Shown in pieces: positions 1 through 8,189 of a stretch of 64,000 nucleotides of DNA. The DNA comes from Promicromonospora soli (GTDB taxonomy: Bacteria; Actinomycetota; Actinomycetes; Actinomycetales; Cellulomonadaceae). Position 1 is the stretch's first letter. Each line of letters starts with the position of its first letter. The DNA lies in the NCBI RefSeq assembly GCF_014653785.1, contig NZ_BNAS01000001.1:729898-793897 (forward strand), written 5' to 3'. The position numbers were made by a program, and so were the translations under genes. The notes below the pieces were generated by a model. The model saw only the letters and a program-made list of their open reading frames with translations, did no database searches and was not told the DNA's origin.

Positions 1-177
1 GGCACGCAGCGCCTCGACGTGATCCGGTACGGCCGCGAGCACAGCGGTGGCGTGGGTGAGCGCCTCCTCCGGGCGGCCGGCCTCCGCGAGCAGTCTCGCA
101 ACGTGTGCCCGCACGGCGTGATTGGTGGGATCTGCGGTCAGCGCGACGAGCAGTGCGTCGATCACCGGATGGGTCAT
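1..177 (-). CDS. TPR-containing protein, N-terminal fragment
   Basis: Only the first 59 codons are present; the gene runs off the left edge. The ATG lies at 177 on the minus strand. The translation begins MTHPVIDALLVALTADPTN and continues with helical repeats of TPR character (alternating small and hydrophobic residues, an AGRPEEALTHA-like turn). It is divergent from the TPR membrane protein at 291, with 113 bp between the starts. In related actinobacteria similar N-termini belong to AAA-type ATPases, but nothing beyond the TPR part is visible, so function cannot be assigned. Confidence 0.6.
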   Translation of the reverse strand, partial: MTHPVIDALLVALTADPTNHAVRAHVARLLAEAGRPEEALTHATAVLAAVPDHVEALRA

Positions 178-290
178 TCGCCGAACGGTACCGGATTGTT
201 TCGGGCCACTTTGACTGGTCGTGCCCGGACCTCTACGGTGTGCCTGATTCGTGCTCGAACCCGAGCCATGACCTGTGTGCTGGGGTGGGG

Positions 291-1517
291 ATGAACGAGA
301 CTGCAGCTGCCGCAGAGCAACGTGGCCGGGCGTTGCTCGACCTCGGCCGTGGCCGGGAGGCGGAGAAACAGTTCCGCACCGCGCTGGCCGCGACCCCTGG
401 TGATCCGCAGCTTCTGGCCTACCTGGCCCAGGCGCTCCTGGAGCAGGACCGTTACCAGGAGGCGCACGACGTCAGTCGCGCGGCCGTAGGCGCGGCCCCT
501 GAGCACGTGATGGCCTATTCGATTCTCTCCGCGTCCCTCGCTGGGCTCGATCGCCTGTCCGATGCGCGCGAGGCAGTCCGGCGGGCTCTCGCGCTGGCCC
601 CGCACTTCGCCGGGCTGCACGTCCAGGAGGCCCGCGTGCTGCTGGCCCAGAAGCTTCCCGCCGAGGCACTGGCGAGCGTCGCACGAGCACGCGCCCTCCA
701 CCCGGAGGACTCCGACGCCGCGGCGGTGCAGGCCGCGGTGCTGTACGAGATGCAGCGGTTCCGGGAGGCTGACGCTGCGGTGCACGAGGCCTTGCGCCTG
801 AACCCGGAGAACGTCGCCGCGCACCGCGTCCAGGGCCTGCTGGCGCTTCGCCGTGGTGGCGGTGCGCCCGCTGTCCAGGCACACCGGACCGCGCTACGCC
901 TCTCGCCCACGGACTCCGGCGCGCGCGAGGGGCTCTCCGTCTCGCTCAAGTCGCGCAACCCGCTCTACGGCCTCCTGCTGCAGTACAGCATGTGGCTGGA
1001 GGCGCAACCGAAGGCGCTGCGGGTGGGGATGGTCTTCCTGCCGCTGATCCTGACCCGGCTGCTGCGACCGTTCGACGACCAGATGTGGGCGACCGTGCTG
1101 CTCGTCCTCGTGGTCGCGTCTGTCGTGCTCAGCTGGAGCCTCGAGCCCTTGATGAACACCGTCCTGCTGCTCAGCCGCGACCGGCATGTCGTGGGCCGTC
1201 CGGAGCGGCTGGCGACCTATGCCTTCCTCGGTTTCGCCGGCGCGGGCGTCGTGGTGCTGACCGTGGGCCTGGTGGGCGGCCTCCCCATGTTCCAGACCCT
1301 TGCTCTTGGGCTGGGCCTGTGGGCGATGTCCATTGGCTCCGCCCACACGGTCCGAGCCGGACGTGTCAAGGTGCTGACCATCGGGGCCGGGGTGGCAGCT
1401 GTCCTCGCCACGGTGGCGTTCGCCGGCACCCTGGCCGGGGTCGGCGGCCTCGGCCTCGCGGTGATGGCAGTGCTGCTGGGCGGCGTCGCGGCCACCTGGT
1501 TCACCGCCTTCGCCTGA
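291..1517 (+). CDS. Tetratricopeptide repeat membrane protein
   Basis: A 408-residue protein. Residues 1-210 form about six TPR units (for example AEKQFRTALAATPGDPQLLAYLAQALLEQ), and the C-terminal half has about five or six hydrophobic segments between residues 245 and 406. The start at 291 was chosen because the TPR array begins right after it and upstream in-frame sequence is not protein-like; the GGGGTGGGG just before it is a modest ribosome site. TPR arrays usually mediate protein-protein contacts, so this is probably a membrane-anchored scaffold. Its partner may be the divergent TPR gene at the left edge. No enzymatic motif is seen. Confidence 0.85.
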   Translation: MNETAAAAEQRGRALLDLGRGREAEKQFRTALAATPGDPQLLAYLAQALLEQDRYQEAHDVSRAAVGAAPEHVMAYSILSASLAGLDRLSDAREAVRRALALAPHFAGLHVQEARVLLAQKLPAEALASVARARALHPEDSDAAAVQAAVLYEMQRFREADAAVHEALRLNPENVAAHRVQGLLALRRGGGAPAVQAHRTALRLSPTDSGAREGLSVSLKSRNPLYGLLLQYSMWLEAQPKALRVGMVFLPLILTRLLRPFDDQMWATVLLVLVVASVVLSWSLEPLMNTVLLLSRDRHVVGRPERLATYAFLGFAGAGVVVLTVGLVGGLPMFQTLALGLGLWAMSIGSAHTVRAGRVKVLTIGAGVAAVLATVAFAGTLAGVGGLGLAVMAVLLGGVAATWFTAFA

Positions 1518-1537
1518 GGGGCGCGGTAGCGCGCGTT

Positions 1538-3349
1538 TCACCGCAGCACGACGACGCCCGGACCCCGCACCGTCACCATGATCGCGCCGGGCCGGCTCTC
1601 CACCTCCGCCGGATAGGTCCCGAGCACCACCCCGGAGTCGAGCACGAGCCGCGGTGGCTCGCCGTCGTGCTCGACCACCACCGAGACCGGCCCCTCCTCC
1701 AGCGCCAGCACCACGTCGACGCGGTCGCCGCCCTCGACGGCGCCGCGCGTCATCACGACCGCCCCGTCCTCGACCCGCACCGTCGTGGCCCGCCGCTCCC
1801 CAGACGCGACCGCGGGCTCGGTGTGCCGGAGCCGGACCAGCGCCCGGTACAGGTCGAGCATCCGGCGTCCGCCGTCCGAGCCGGGCTCGGCCCAGTCGAG
1901 CCGGGACGCCTCGAACGTCTCGCGCGCCTGCGGGTCTGGCACCTCGACGTCGGCCCCGTACAGCTCGGCCCAGCCGTGCCCCCCGAACTCCTTCGCACGG
2001 CCGCGCGAGATCGCCTGGGCGAGCTCCGGCTCCTCGTGGTCGGAGAAGTACTGGAACGGCGTGGTCGCGCCCCACTCCTCCCCCATGAACAGCAGGGGCG
2101 TGAAGGGCCCGAGCAGCACGACCGCCGCGCCGACCGCGAGCGCCCCGGGCGCCAGCACCCGGGACGGTCGGTCGCCGAGCGCCCGGTTGCCCACCTGGTC
2201 GTGGTTCTGGGAGCAGACGACGAAGCGGCGCCCGTCCAGGTCGGGCGGCACAGGCGCACCCCAGGGCTTGCCGCGGAAGGTGGACCAGCCGCCGTCGTGC
2301 ACGAAGACTGCGCTGAGGGCCTTGGCGAGCGTCTCGGGCGCGCCGAAGTCGACGTAGTAGCCCTGCCGCTCGCCGGTGAGGAGGGCGTGCAGGGCGTGGT
2401 GGACGTCGTCGGCCCACTGGGCCGTCATGCCGAGCCCGGGGCGGCCCTGGAACGCCTCGCCGGTGGGCGTGACGGTGCGGGGGTCGTTGGCGTCGGACTC
2501 GGCGACGAGCGAGAGCGGCCGCCCGACCTCGCGGGCGAGCGCCGCGACGGCGTCGGACAGCTCGGCCAGCAGGTGCCGGGGCGAGTCGTCGGCGAGCGCG
2601 TGGACGGCGTCGAGGCGCAGCGCGTCGACGTGGAAGTCGCGGAACCACCGCAGCGCCTTCTCGATGACGAAGGCCCGCACCTCGGCGGCGCCTTCGCCGT
2701 CGAGGTTCACGGCCGCGCCCCAGGGTGTCTGGTGCCGGTCGGTGAAGTAGGGCCCGAACTCGGCGAGGTAGTTGCCCGACGGGCCCAGGTGGTTGTCGAC
2801 GACGTCCAGGCAGACGGCGAGCCCGTGCGCGTGCGCGGCGTCCACGAAGCGCTGCAGCGCGGCCGGCCCGCCGTACGGCTCGTGCACGGCCCACGGGGCG
2901 ACGCCGTCGTACCCCCAGCCGTGCCGCCCGCCGAACGCGGCCAGCGGCATGAGCTCGACGACGTCGACGCCGAGGTCGACCAGGTGGTCGAGGCGCCCGG
3001 CGGCGGCGTCGAGCGTGCCCGCGGGTGTGAACGTCCCGACGTGGAGCTCGTAGACGACGGCGCCGAGCACGTCGCGGCCGGGCCAGGCGCCGTCGGTCCA
3101 CGGGTGTGCGGCGGCGTCGAACGTGCGCGACGGGCCGTGCACGCCGGCGGGCTGCCAGGGGCTGCGGGGGTCGGGGCGCGGCGGGCCGCCGTCGAGCGAG
3201 AACGCGTAGTCGGTGCCGGGCGGCATTGGTCGCGGGGTCTGCCACCAGCCGCCGTCGTCGGCGGCCATGGGCTCCGTGGTGCCGGGAGCGGGGAGGATGA
3301 GGTCGACGCGGGACGCGCGCGGCGCCCAGACGCGCAAGGGCGCGGTCAC
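1538..3349 (-). CDS. treZ: Malto-oligosyltrehalose trehalohydrolase
   Basis: A 603-residue GH13 enzyme that hydrolyses maltooligosyl-trehalose to release free trehalose, the second step of the TreY-TreZ pathway from glycogen or maltodextrin. An N-terminal E-set domain (about 1-90) precedes the (beta/alpha)8 domain. Catalytic residues are visible: nucleophile D247 in LRLDAVHAL, acid E284 in LVAESDAND, and D384 in SQNHDQVGN. The start is GTG at 3349, overlapping the treY stop in a GTGA, so the two are translationally coupled. Length is normal for TreZ. No treX/glgX debranching gene is in the window. Cytoplasmic; product is a compatible solute. Confidence 0.96.
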   Translation of the reverse strand: MTAPLRVWAPRASRVDLILPAPGTTEPMAADDGGWWQTPRPMPPGTDYAFSLDGGPPRPDPRSPWQPAGVHGPSRTFDAAAHPWTDGAWPGRDVLGAVVYELHVGTFTPAGTLDAAAGRLDHLVDLGVDVVELMPLAAFGGRHGWGYDGVAPWAVHEPYGGPAALQRFVDAAHAHGLAVCLDVVDNHLGPSGNYLAEFGPYFTDRHQTPWGAAVNLDGEGAAEVRAFVIEKALRWFRDFHVDALRLDAVHALADDSPRHLLAELSDAVAALAREVGRPLSLVAESDANDPRTVTPTGEAFQGRPGLGMTAQWADDVHHALHALLTGERQGYYVDFGAPETLAKALSAVFVHDGGWSTFRGKPWGAPVPPDLDGRRFVVCSQNHDQVGNRALGDRPSRVLAPGALAVGAAVVLLGPFTPLLFMGEEWGATTPFQYFSDHEEPELAQAISRGRAKEFGGHGWAELYGADVEVPDPQARETFEASRLDWAEPGSDGGRRMLDLYRALVRLRHTEPAVASGERRATTVRVEDGAVVMTRGAVEGGDRVDVVLALEEGPVSVVVEHDGEPPRLVLDSGVVLGTYPAEVESRPGAIMVTVRGPGVVVLR

Positions 3350-5889
3350 GCGGTCGCCCCGTCCGTTGTCGCCTGGTCCCCGGGCGAGGCCGGACCGGCG
3401 GGCTCCGCCACGAGCAGGGCGACGGGCCAGGCGCCCAGGAGGTCGCCGAGGCGCGCGGCGCCGCCGTCGGCGGGCGAGCCCGTGAGCACCGACCGCCACG
3501 CCTCGCCCGGGGTCGGCTCGGGCAGCACGACGGTCGCCTCCGCAAGGCCGGGCGTGTCGCCCAGCCGGGTCGCGACGACGGCGACGCGCGGCCCAGCCGC
3601 GTCCCGCCGGGCGAACGCCACCGCGCGGCCCGTGGTCACAGGCAACGGCTCGTAGCCCGCGTCCTCGCCGACGAACGCGCCGGGATGCGCCCGCCGGACG
3701 CGCAACGCCGCGGCCGTCACCGCCAGCTTCTCCTCTGCGAGGTCCGACGGCGTCCGGCCCGCGTCGAGCGCGGCGAGCGTCGTCGCGAGCGCCCCCAGGT
3801 CGACGGGTCGCCGGTTGTCGGGGTCGACCAGCGAGGTTCCCGTGACCTCGGTGCCCTGGTAGACGTCGGCGACGCCGGGCACCGTGAGCTGGAGCAGCTT
3901 GGTCGCGAGCACCGAGCGCCGGACGGTCGGCGTGACCTGCTCGACCCAGCCGGTGAACCCGGCGACTACCTCGGGGTGGGCGAGCAGGTCGGTCGCGTAC
4001 CGCACCAAGCCCTCCTCGCGGGCTTGGTCGGGCGCGGTCCAGGTGGTCCACGCCTTCTGCTCGCGCGCTGCCTTGACCAGGTACGCGGTGAGGCGTTCGG
4101 CCTCGATCGGTCCCGCCGCGGTCCATGTGCCCGCGAGCGTCTGCCACAGCAGGTTCTCCGTGCGGCCGTCGAGGTCGGCGGGGCGCGAGTCCGCCGTGGC
4201 ATCGCGCAGGCGTCGGACGAGCGCGGTCCAGGCGTCCGCGTGCGCGGCGACGGCCCCGATGCGCGAGCGCACGTCCTCGCCGCGCTTGGTGTCGTGCGTC
4301 GAGCCCGCGGTCATCGTCGCGGGCCACGACTCGGCCGTCCGCCGCGCCAGCTCGTGGAGCTCGTCGGGCCCTACTCCGAAGCGGTCCGGTGCCCCGCCCA
4401 CCTCGCACAGGCTCACCAGGTGCGTCCACCGGTAGAACGCGGTGTCCTCCACGCCCTTGGCCATGACGGCACCGCACACCTGCGGGAACCGGACCACGAG
4501 CTCGGCCCGCCGATCCTCGCCCCGGCGCCCCGCGGAGCCGACCTCCCGCCCGAGCACCAGGTCGACGACGACGTCCAGCGTGTCGTGCCGGTCCGGGTCC
4601 AGCCGGGACCGGGCCACGTCTGCCGTCTCGCGCACGAGGCGCTCAGCCTCGGGCGGCGCAGCCTCCCCCGGCACGATGTAGGCGCGGTACCGGCCGAACG
4701 CTACGACGAGCTCGACGACACAGTCCTGCAGGGACCGGAACGTGTGGTCACGGAGCCGGACGTCCTCGCGGCAGATGTCCGCGAGCATGGTCGTCAGGAG
4801 GTGGATCTCCGCGTACAGGGAGGTCTCGACGATCTGCCGCTTGGCCTCCTCGACGACGTCGTCGAGGGTGGTGTGCTCGCCCGTCACCTCGTGCATGAAG
4901 CCGGCGAGCGGCGCGGCGCCGTCGGCGTCGACCTGCAGGGCGTGCAGCCGCCACGCCGTGTCGTAGCCCGTGGTCCCGGCGACGGGCCAGTCGTCGGGCA
5001 GCTCCTCGTCCTCTTGGAGGATCTTCTCGGCCACTACCCACGCCCCGCCGGTGGCGTCCGCCAGCCGCCGCAGGTAGCCGCGAGGGTCGGCCAGCCCATC
5101 GGGGTGGTCGATCCGGAAGCCGTCGACCACGCCCGCGTCGAAGAGCTCGAGCAGCAGCGCGTGCGTGGCGTCGAAGACCTCGGGGTCCTCCACGCGGATG
5201 CCCGCGAGGGTCCCGACGTCGAAGAAGCGGCGGTAGTTGAGCTCCTCGTTCCCCACGCGCCAGTACGCGAGCCGGTAGTGCTGGCGGCCCACCAGCTCCG
5301 CAAGCGGCAGGTGCTCCGTCTCCGGCCGCACGGGGAACATGTGGTCGTGGTAGCGCAGGACGGGCTGTTCCTCGTCGGCGCCGCCGTCGCCGGGCACGAC
5401 GGCGCGGTCGAGCACGAGCTCCCCCGCTTCGAGCACCCTCCCGATCCGCGCGCCCAGCACAGGCATGAGCAGCCCTTCGCCCTCGGCGAGGTCGACGTCG
5501 AACCACTTCGCGCACGGGGACTCAGGCCCGTGCTTCAGCACGGACCACAGGGCGCGGTTGTGCCAGGCAGGCGTGGGTACCGCCATGTGGTTCGGGACGA
5601 CGTCGACGACGACGCCCATCCCGCGCCCGTGCGCCGTGGCAGCGAGCCGTTCGAGCCCCTCCCGGCCACCCATCGCGTCGCTGATCCGGGTGTGGTCGAC
5701 GACGTCGTACCCGTGCGTGGAACCTGGCGCGGCCTGGAGGACGGGCGACAGGTAGACGTCCGTGACCCCGAGCGCGTCGAGGTACGGCAGCGCCTCCTCC
5801 GCCTGCGCGAACGTCAGGCCAGGCCCGAGCTGCAGACGGTAGGTGCTCACCGGGGTGCGGCGGCCCGGTCCAGGGAGATGGGAATGCAC
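3346..5889 (-). CDS. treY: Malto-oligosyltrehalose synthase
   Basis: An 847-residue GH13 intramolecular transglucosylase that converts the reducing-end alpha-1,4 bond of maltodextrins to the alpha,alpha-1,1 bond of trehalose. The N-terminus carries STYRLQL and the HGYDVVDH and VVDVVPNHM motifs. The nucleophile is D261 in DGFRIDHPDGL and the acid is E288 in VVAEKILQEDE. The C-terminal half has STHDTKRGEDVRSR and PGVADVYQGTE, typical of TreY. The GTG start at 5889 is preceded by GGAGG at good spacing. It is first in a treY-treZ operon and divergent from the gene at 6058. Confidence 0.96.
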   Translation of the reverse strand: MHSHLPGPGRRTPVSTYRLQLGPGLTFAQAEEALPYLDALGVTDVYLSPVLQAAPGSTHGYDVVDHTRISDAMGGREGLERLAATAHGRGMGVVVDVVPNHMAVPTPAWHNRALWSVLKHGPESPCAKWFDVDLAEGEGLLMPVLGARIGRVLEAGELVLDRAVVPGDGGADEEQPVLRYHDHMFPVRPETEHLPLAELVGRQHYRLAYWRVGNEELNYRRFFDVGTLAGIRVEDPEVFDATHALLLELFDAGVVDGFRIDHPDGLADPRGYLRRLADATGGAWVVAEKILQEDEELPDDWPVAGTTGYDTAWRLHALQVDADGAAPLAGFMHEVTGEHTTLDDVVEEAKRQIVETSLYAEIHLLTTMLADICREDVRLRDHTFRSLQDCVVELVVAFGRYRAYIVPGEAAPPEAERLVRETADVARSRLDPDRHDTLDVVVDLVLGREVGSAGRRGEDRRAELVVRFPQVCGAVMAKGVEDTAFYRWTHLVSLCEVGGAPDRFGVGPDELHELARRTAESWPATMTAGSTHDTKRGEDVRSRIGAVAAHADAWTALVRRLRDATADSRPADLDGRTENLLWQTLAGTWTAAGPIEAERLTAYLVKAAREQKAWTTWTAPDQAREEGLVRYATDLLAHPEVVAGFTGWVEQVTPTVRRSVLATKLLQLTVPGVADVYQGTEVTGTSLVDPDNRRPVDLGALATTLAALDAGRTPSDLAEEKLAVTAAALRVRRAHPGAFVGEDAGYEPLPVTTGRAVAFARRDAAGPRVAVVATRLGDTPGLAEATVVLPEPTPGEAWRSVLTGSPADGGAARLGDLLGAWPVALLVAEPAGPASPGDQATTDGATA

Positions 5890-6057
5890 TGTGCCTCCGT
5901 CGCTCGGTGGTCATTCGGCCGTCCCGCGTGATCCACACGATCACTGATCCCGAGTTCCAGCGCCAGGCCACTGGGTGAAACTCTCATCGTGCTCTCACAC
6001 ATTTCTCATGATGGCCTGGAAAGGTGGTCCGCCAGACCGACGGAAGGAACGGACCGC

Positions 6058-6879
6058 ATGTCCAAGCTCTCCAACATGATCGGCCTCGCCAAGAAGGTGC
6101 TCGACTCCCAGACGGGACAGCAGCAACAGCAGGGCGCGCCGCAGGGCGGCTCGACGGGTCAGAAGTCCTGGCGGTCCACCCTGGAGGACGTCGCCGCCGC
6201 GGTGGGCGGGCGCGACCAGGCTGCGCAGGCGCCGAGCTACGGGACCACCCCGCAGGGTCGGCCGAGCGCGCCGGCGTCTACCGACGCCGACCGGCAGGCC
6301 ATCGCCCGTTACGACTACCTCATGCGCACCGCCGAACCGCACCAGATCGAGCAGATCCACGCCGAGTCGTTCGCGCGGCTGACGCCGGCGCAGCGCGAGT
6401 CGGTGCTGAAGCGCATGCAGACGGAGCTGCCGGCGCACGAGCAGCCCCGCTCGTCCGGGGTCGCCGATCTGTCCCGGGCGGCGGCACGTACAGAGGCCCG
6501 CCGGCCCGGCTCCATGCGGTCGGTGCTCGCGAAGGTCGGCACGGGCGGAGCCGTGGCGGGAGTTGCCGTGGGGGCGGTGGGCATCCTGGGCGCAGTCGCG
6601 GCCGGTGCCGCGGTGAGCAGCGTGGCCGGCCCGCTCCTTGAGAACGCGGCGAACCTCGGGGTCGACTTCGAGGCGCTCGCGTCGGGCGTCGACATCGAAG
6701 GGCTCACGTCGTCCGTCAACGAACTCGGCACGGGCGCTCTCGACGAGGCCACTGCGGGCGTCGAGGACCTCGCAGGCTCGGCCGACGGTGCCGTGTCCGG
6801 GCTCGGGGAGCAGGTCTCCGAGGCAGGCCAGCCGCTCTCGGACATTGCCGAGAAGTTCGACCCGCGCAACTTCTTCTGA
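6058..6879 (+). CDS. Hypothetical protein with one hydrophobic segment
   Basis: A 273-residue protein not assigned to a characterised family. The start at 6058 follows GGAAGGAAC. The N-terminus (MSKLSNMIGLAKKVLD) is amphipathic; then comes a Gln/Gly-rich low-complexity stretch, a charged helical region with RYDYLMRTAEPHQIEQIHAE (about 80-130), a Gly/Ala hydrophobic segment (about 160-190), and an acidic C-terminus. The helical RYDYLMRT part resembles proteins annotated loosely as cation-transporting ATPase in actinobacteria, but no ATPase motif is present. It is convergent with the SMI1 gene at 6986 and separated from it by a strong hairpin. Confidence 0.8.
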   Translation: MSKLSNMIGLAKKVLDSQTGQQQQQGAPQGGSTGQKSWRSTLEDVAAAVGGRDQAAQAPSYGTTPQGRPSAPASTDADRQAIARYDYLMRTAEPHQIEQIHAESFARLTPAQRESVLKRMQTELPAHEQPRSSGVADLSRAAARTEARRPGSMRSVLAKVGTGGAVAGVAVGAVGILGAVAAGAAVSSVAGPLLENAANLGVDFEALASGVDIEGLTSSVNELGTGALDEATAGVEDLAGSADGAVSGLGEQVSEAGQPLSDIAEKFDPRNFF

Positions 6880-6916
6880 GCCGCCCTGCGTGACCGTGGC
6901 TGACGCGTGATGCCTC

Positions 6917-6959
6917 CCCTCGTGCCCGACACAGGACAGCAGCAGTTCGGGCACGAGGG
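6917..6959. terminator. Bidirectional hairpin terminator
   Basis: Perfect 13-bp inverted repeat (CCCTCGTGCCCGA and its complement, 6917-6929 and 6947-6959) with a 17-nt loop between convergent genes ending at 6879 and 6986. There is no T-tract, as is common for hairpin terminators in high-GC actinobacteria. Confidence 0.65.
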
Positions 6960-6985
6960 TGGGCTGCCGGCGACCCCGGCCCGCG

Positions 6986-7525
6986 CTACTCGTCGGCGTA
7001 GGGCTTGAAGAGCACGTCGCGGTCCATCCACGACTCGTTGAGCAAATCGCTGCGCACCTCGCCCTGGACGACTCCCAGGAGAAGGTCGGTGATGAGCAGG
7101 TCGTACCGCTCCCACAGGTCGCCGTTCCGGTCCGAGACCCGGATCGGGTACGAGTCGGCCGCCGCGTCGGGCGAGACCTGCCAATAGAGCGTGACCCCCG
7201 AGCCGGTCGAGGCCCAGGGCAGCAGCCTGGCATCAGGATCGAGATCGTCGGGCGGTCCCACGACCTCGTCCTCGAACAGATCCTGGAGCTGTTCGAACTC
7301 CAGCCCCGACCGCTCGAGATCGACATGCTTCAGACCGGGGCCGGGCGCCGGAACGAAGAGCCTCAAGAAGTCCAGCCAGAGTCCGCCACCCCCTGCGTCG
7401 AGAAGCTTGCGGTAGTCCTGCGGCACGGGCGCCTCGAGCCGCTGCTCGACCTGTTCCCAGTCGAACGGGCCGGCCGGCGGTGTGAGACGTGCCGTTTCGA
7501 TCAGCTGCTGAGCACTGGTTGTCAT
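6986..7525 (-). CDS. SMI1/KNR4 (SUKH) family immunity protein, copy 2
   Basis: A 179-residue SUKH-type protein with the family's pattern PFDWEQVEQRLEAPVPQDYRKLLDAGG, a GLWLDFLRLF strand, LLPWASTGSG and a C-terminal WERYD...TDLLLGVVQGEVRSD. SUKH proteins are commonly immunity factors that neutralise contact-dependent or secreted nuclease toxins. The start at 7525 was chosen by alignment with the paralogue at 7659-8186, whose N-terminus begins at the same point; upstream in-frame codons (to 7573) are not conserved. It is second in the toxin-immunity set, with a 133-bp gap to the first copy. It probably gives immunity to a related toxin or broadens protection (inference). Confidence 0.85.
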   Translation of the reverse strand: MTTSAQQLIETARLTPPAGPFDWEQVEQRLEAPVPQDYRKLLDAGGGGLWLDFLRLFVPAPGPGLKHVDLERSGLEFEQLQDLFEDEVVGPPDDLDPDARLLPWASTGSGVTLYWQVSPDAAADSYPIRVSDRNGDLWERYDLLITDLLLGVVQGEVRSDLLNESWMDRDVLFKPYADE

Positions 7526-7658
7526 GCTGGTGAAGGTACCCATGGTCGCCGGCCGGCCGGGCGATACCTGCAATGCGGTTCGACGGACTAGTCACTCCAT
7601 ATGTGCAGAGGGGTGCGGCCCGTGCGGGCGCTGGTGGTCGGCCGAGGGGAAGGTTGTC

Positions 7659-8186
7659 CTAGGCGGAGTAGGCCCGGAACGTCTGCGCGCGGTCGAGGAA
7701 CTCCTCGGCGAAGAATGCGCTCCGCACGGTGTTCTGCTGCACCCCGCGCAGGAAGTCGGTTGTTGTCATCCCGAACCGTTCCCACGCGTCGCCGTCGGCG
7801 TTCTGGACGTAGATGGGGTACGGGTCGGTGGATGAGCCCGGCTCGACCAGCCAGTAGAGCACCGGGCCGGTACCCGTGCTGGCCCAGGCGATGAGGCGTG
7901 CACCGGCCGGCAGGTCGTCGGGCGGGGTGGACAACTCGTTGTCCCAGAAGATCTGCAGGTCCTCGAACACGCCGTTCGAGTCGAGCAGGTTCCGGTCGCT
8001 GTACTGCTCGCCCGGTGCGTAGACCCGGATGTAGTCGAACCAGAGGCCGGCGCCTCCGGCGTCGACGAGCGCCCGGTAGTCCTGCGGGATCCGGAGCTGC
8101 AGGACGTCCTCGGCCTGCTCCCAGTCGAACGGTTCGCCGGGCGGGACCAGTCCTCCGGCGTCGATCAGCTCATCCAGGCTTGCCAT
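7659..8186 (-). CDS. SMI1/KNR4 (SUKH) family immunity protein, copy 1
   Basis: A 175-residue SUKH-type protein with GEPFDWEQAEDVLQLRIPQDYRALVDAGG, WFDYIRVYAPG, LIAWASTGTGPVLYW and WERFGMTTTDFLRGVQQ. The ATG at 8186 lies 3 bp after the toxin stop (TGA CGC ATG), so the two are cotranscribed and probably translationally coupled. That adjacency makes this the likely cognate immunity protein, binding and inhibiting the nuclease domain in the cytoplasm of the producer. It is clearly paralogous to the gene at 6986-7525. Confidence 0.9.
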   Translation of the reverse strand: MASLDELIDAGGLVPPGEPFDWEQAEDVLQLRIPQDYRALVDAGGAGLWFDYIRVYAPGEQYSDRNLLDSNGVFEDLQIFWDNELSTPPDDLPAGARLIAWASTGTGPVLYWLVEPGSSTDPYPIYVQNADGDAWERFGMTTTDFLRGVQQNTVRSAFFAEEFLDRAQTFRAYSA

Positions 8187-8189
8187 GCG

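Noticed and set aside
894-5931. Very long open frames opposite or beside treZ and treY (for example 992-3655 and 3685-5931 on the plus strand)
   Set aside because: Their composition is Arg/Gly/Pro-rich and they mirror the codon pattern of treZ/treY, which have full family motifs. They are high-GC shadow frames.
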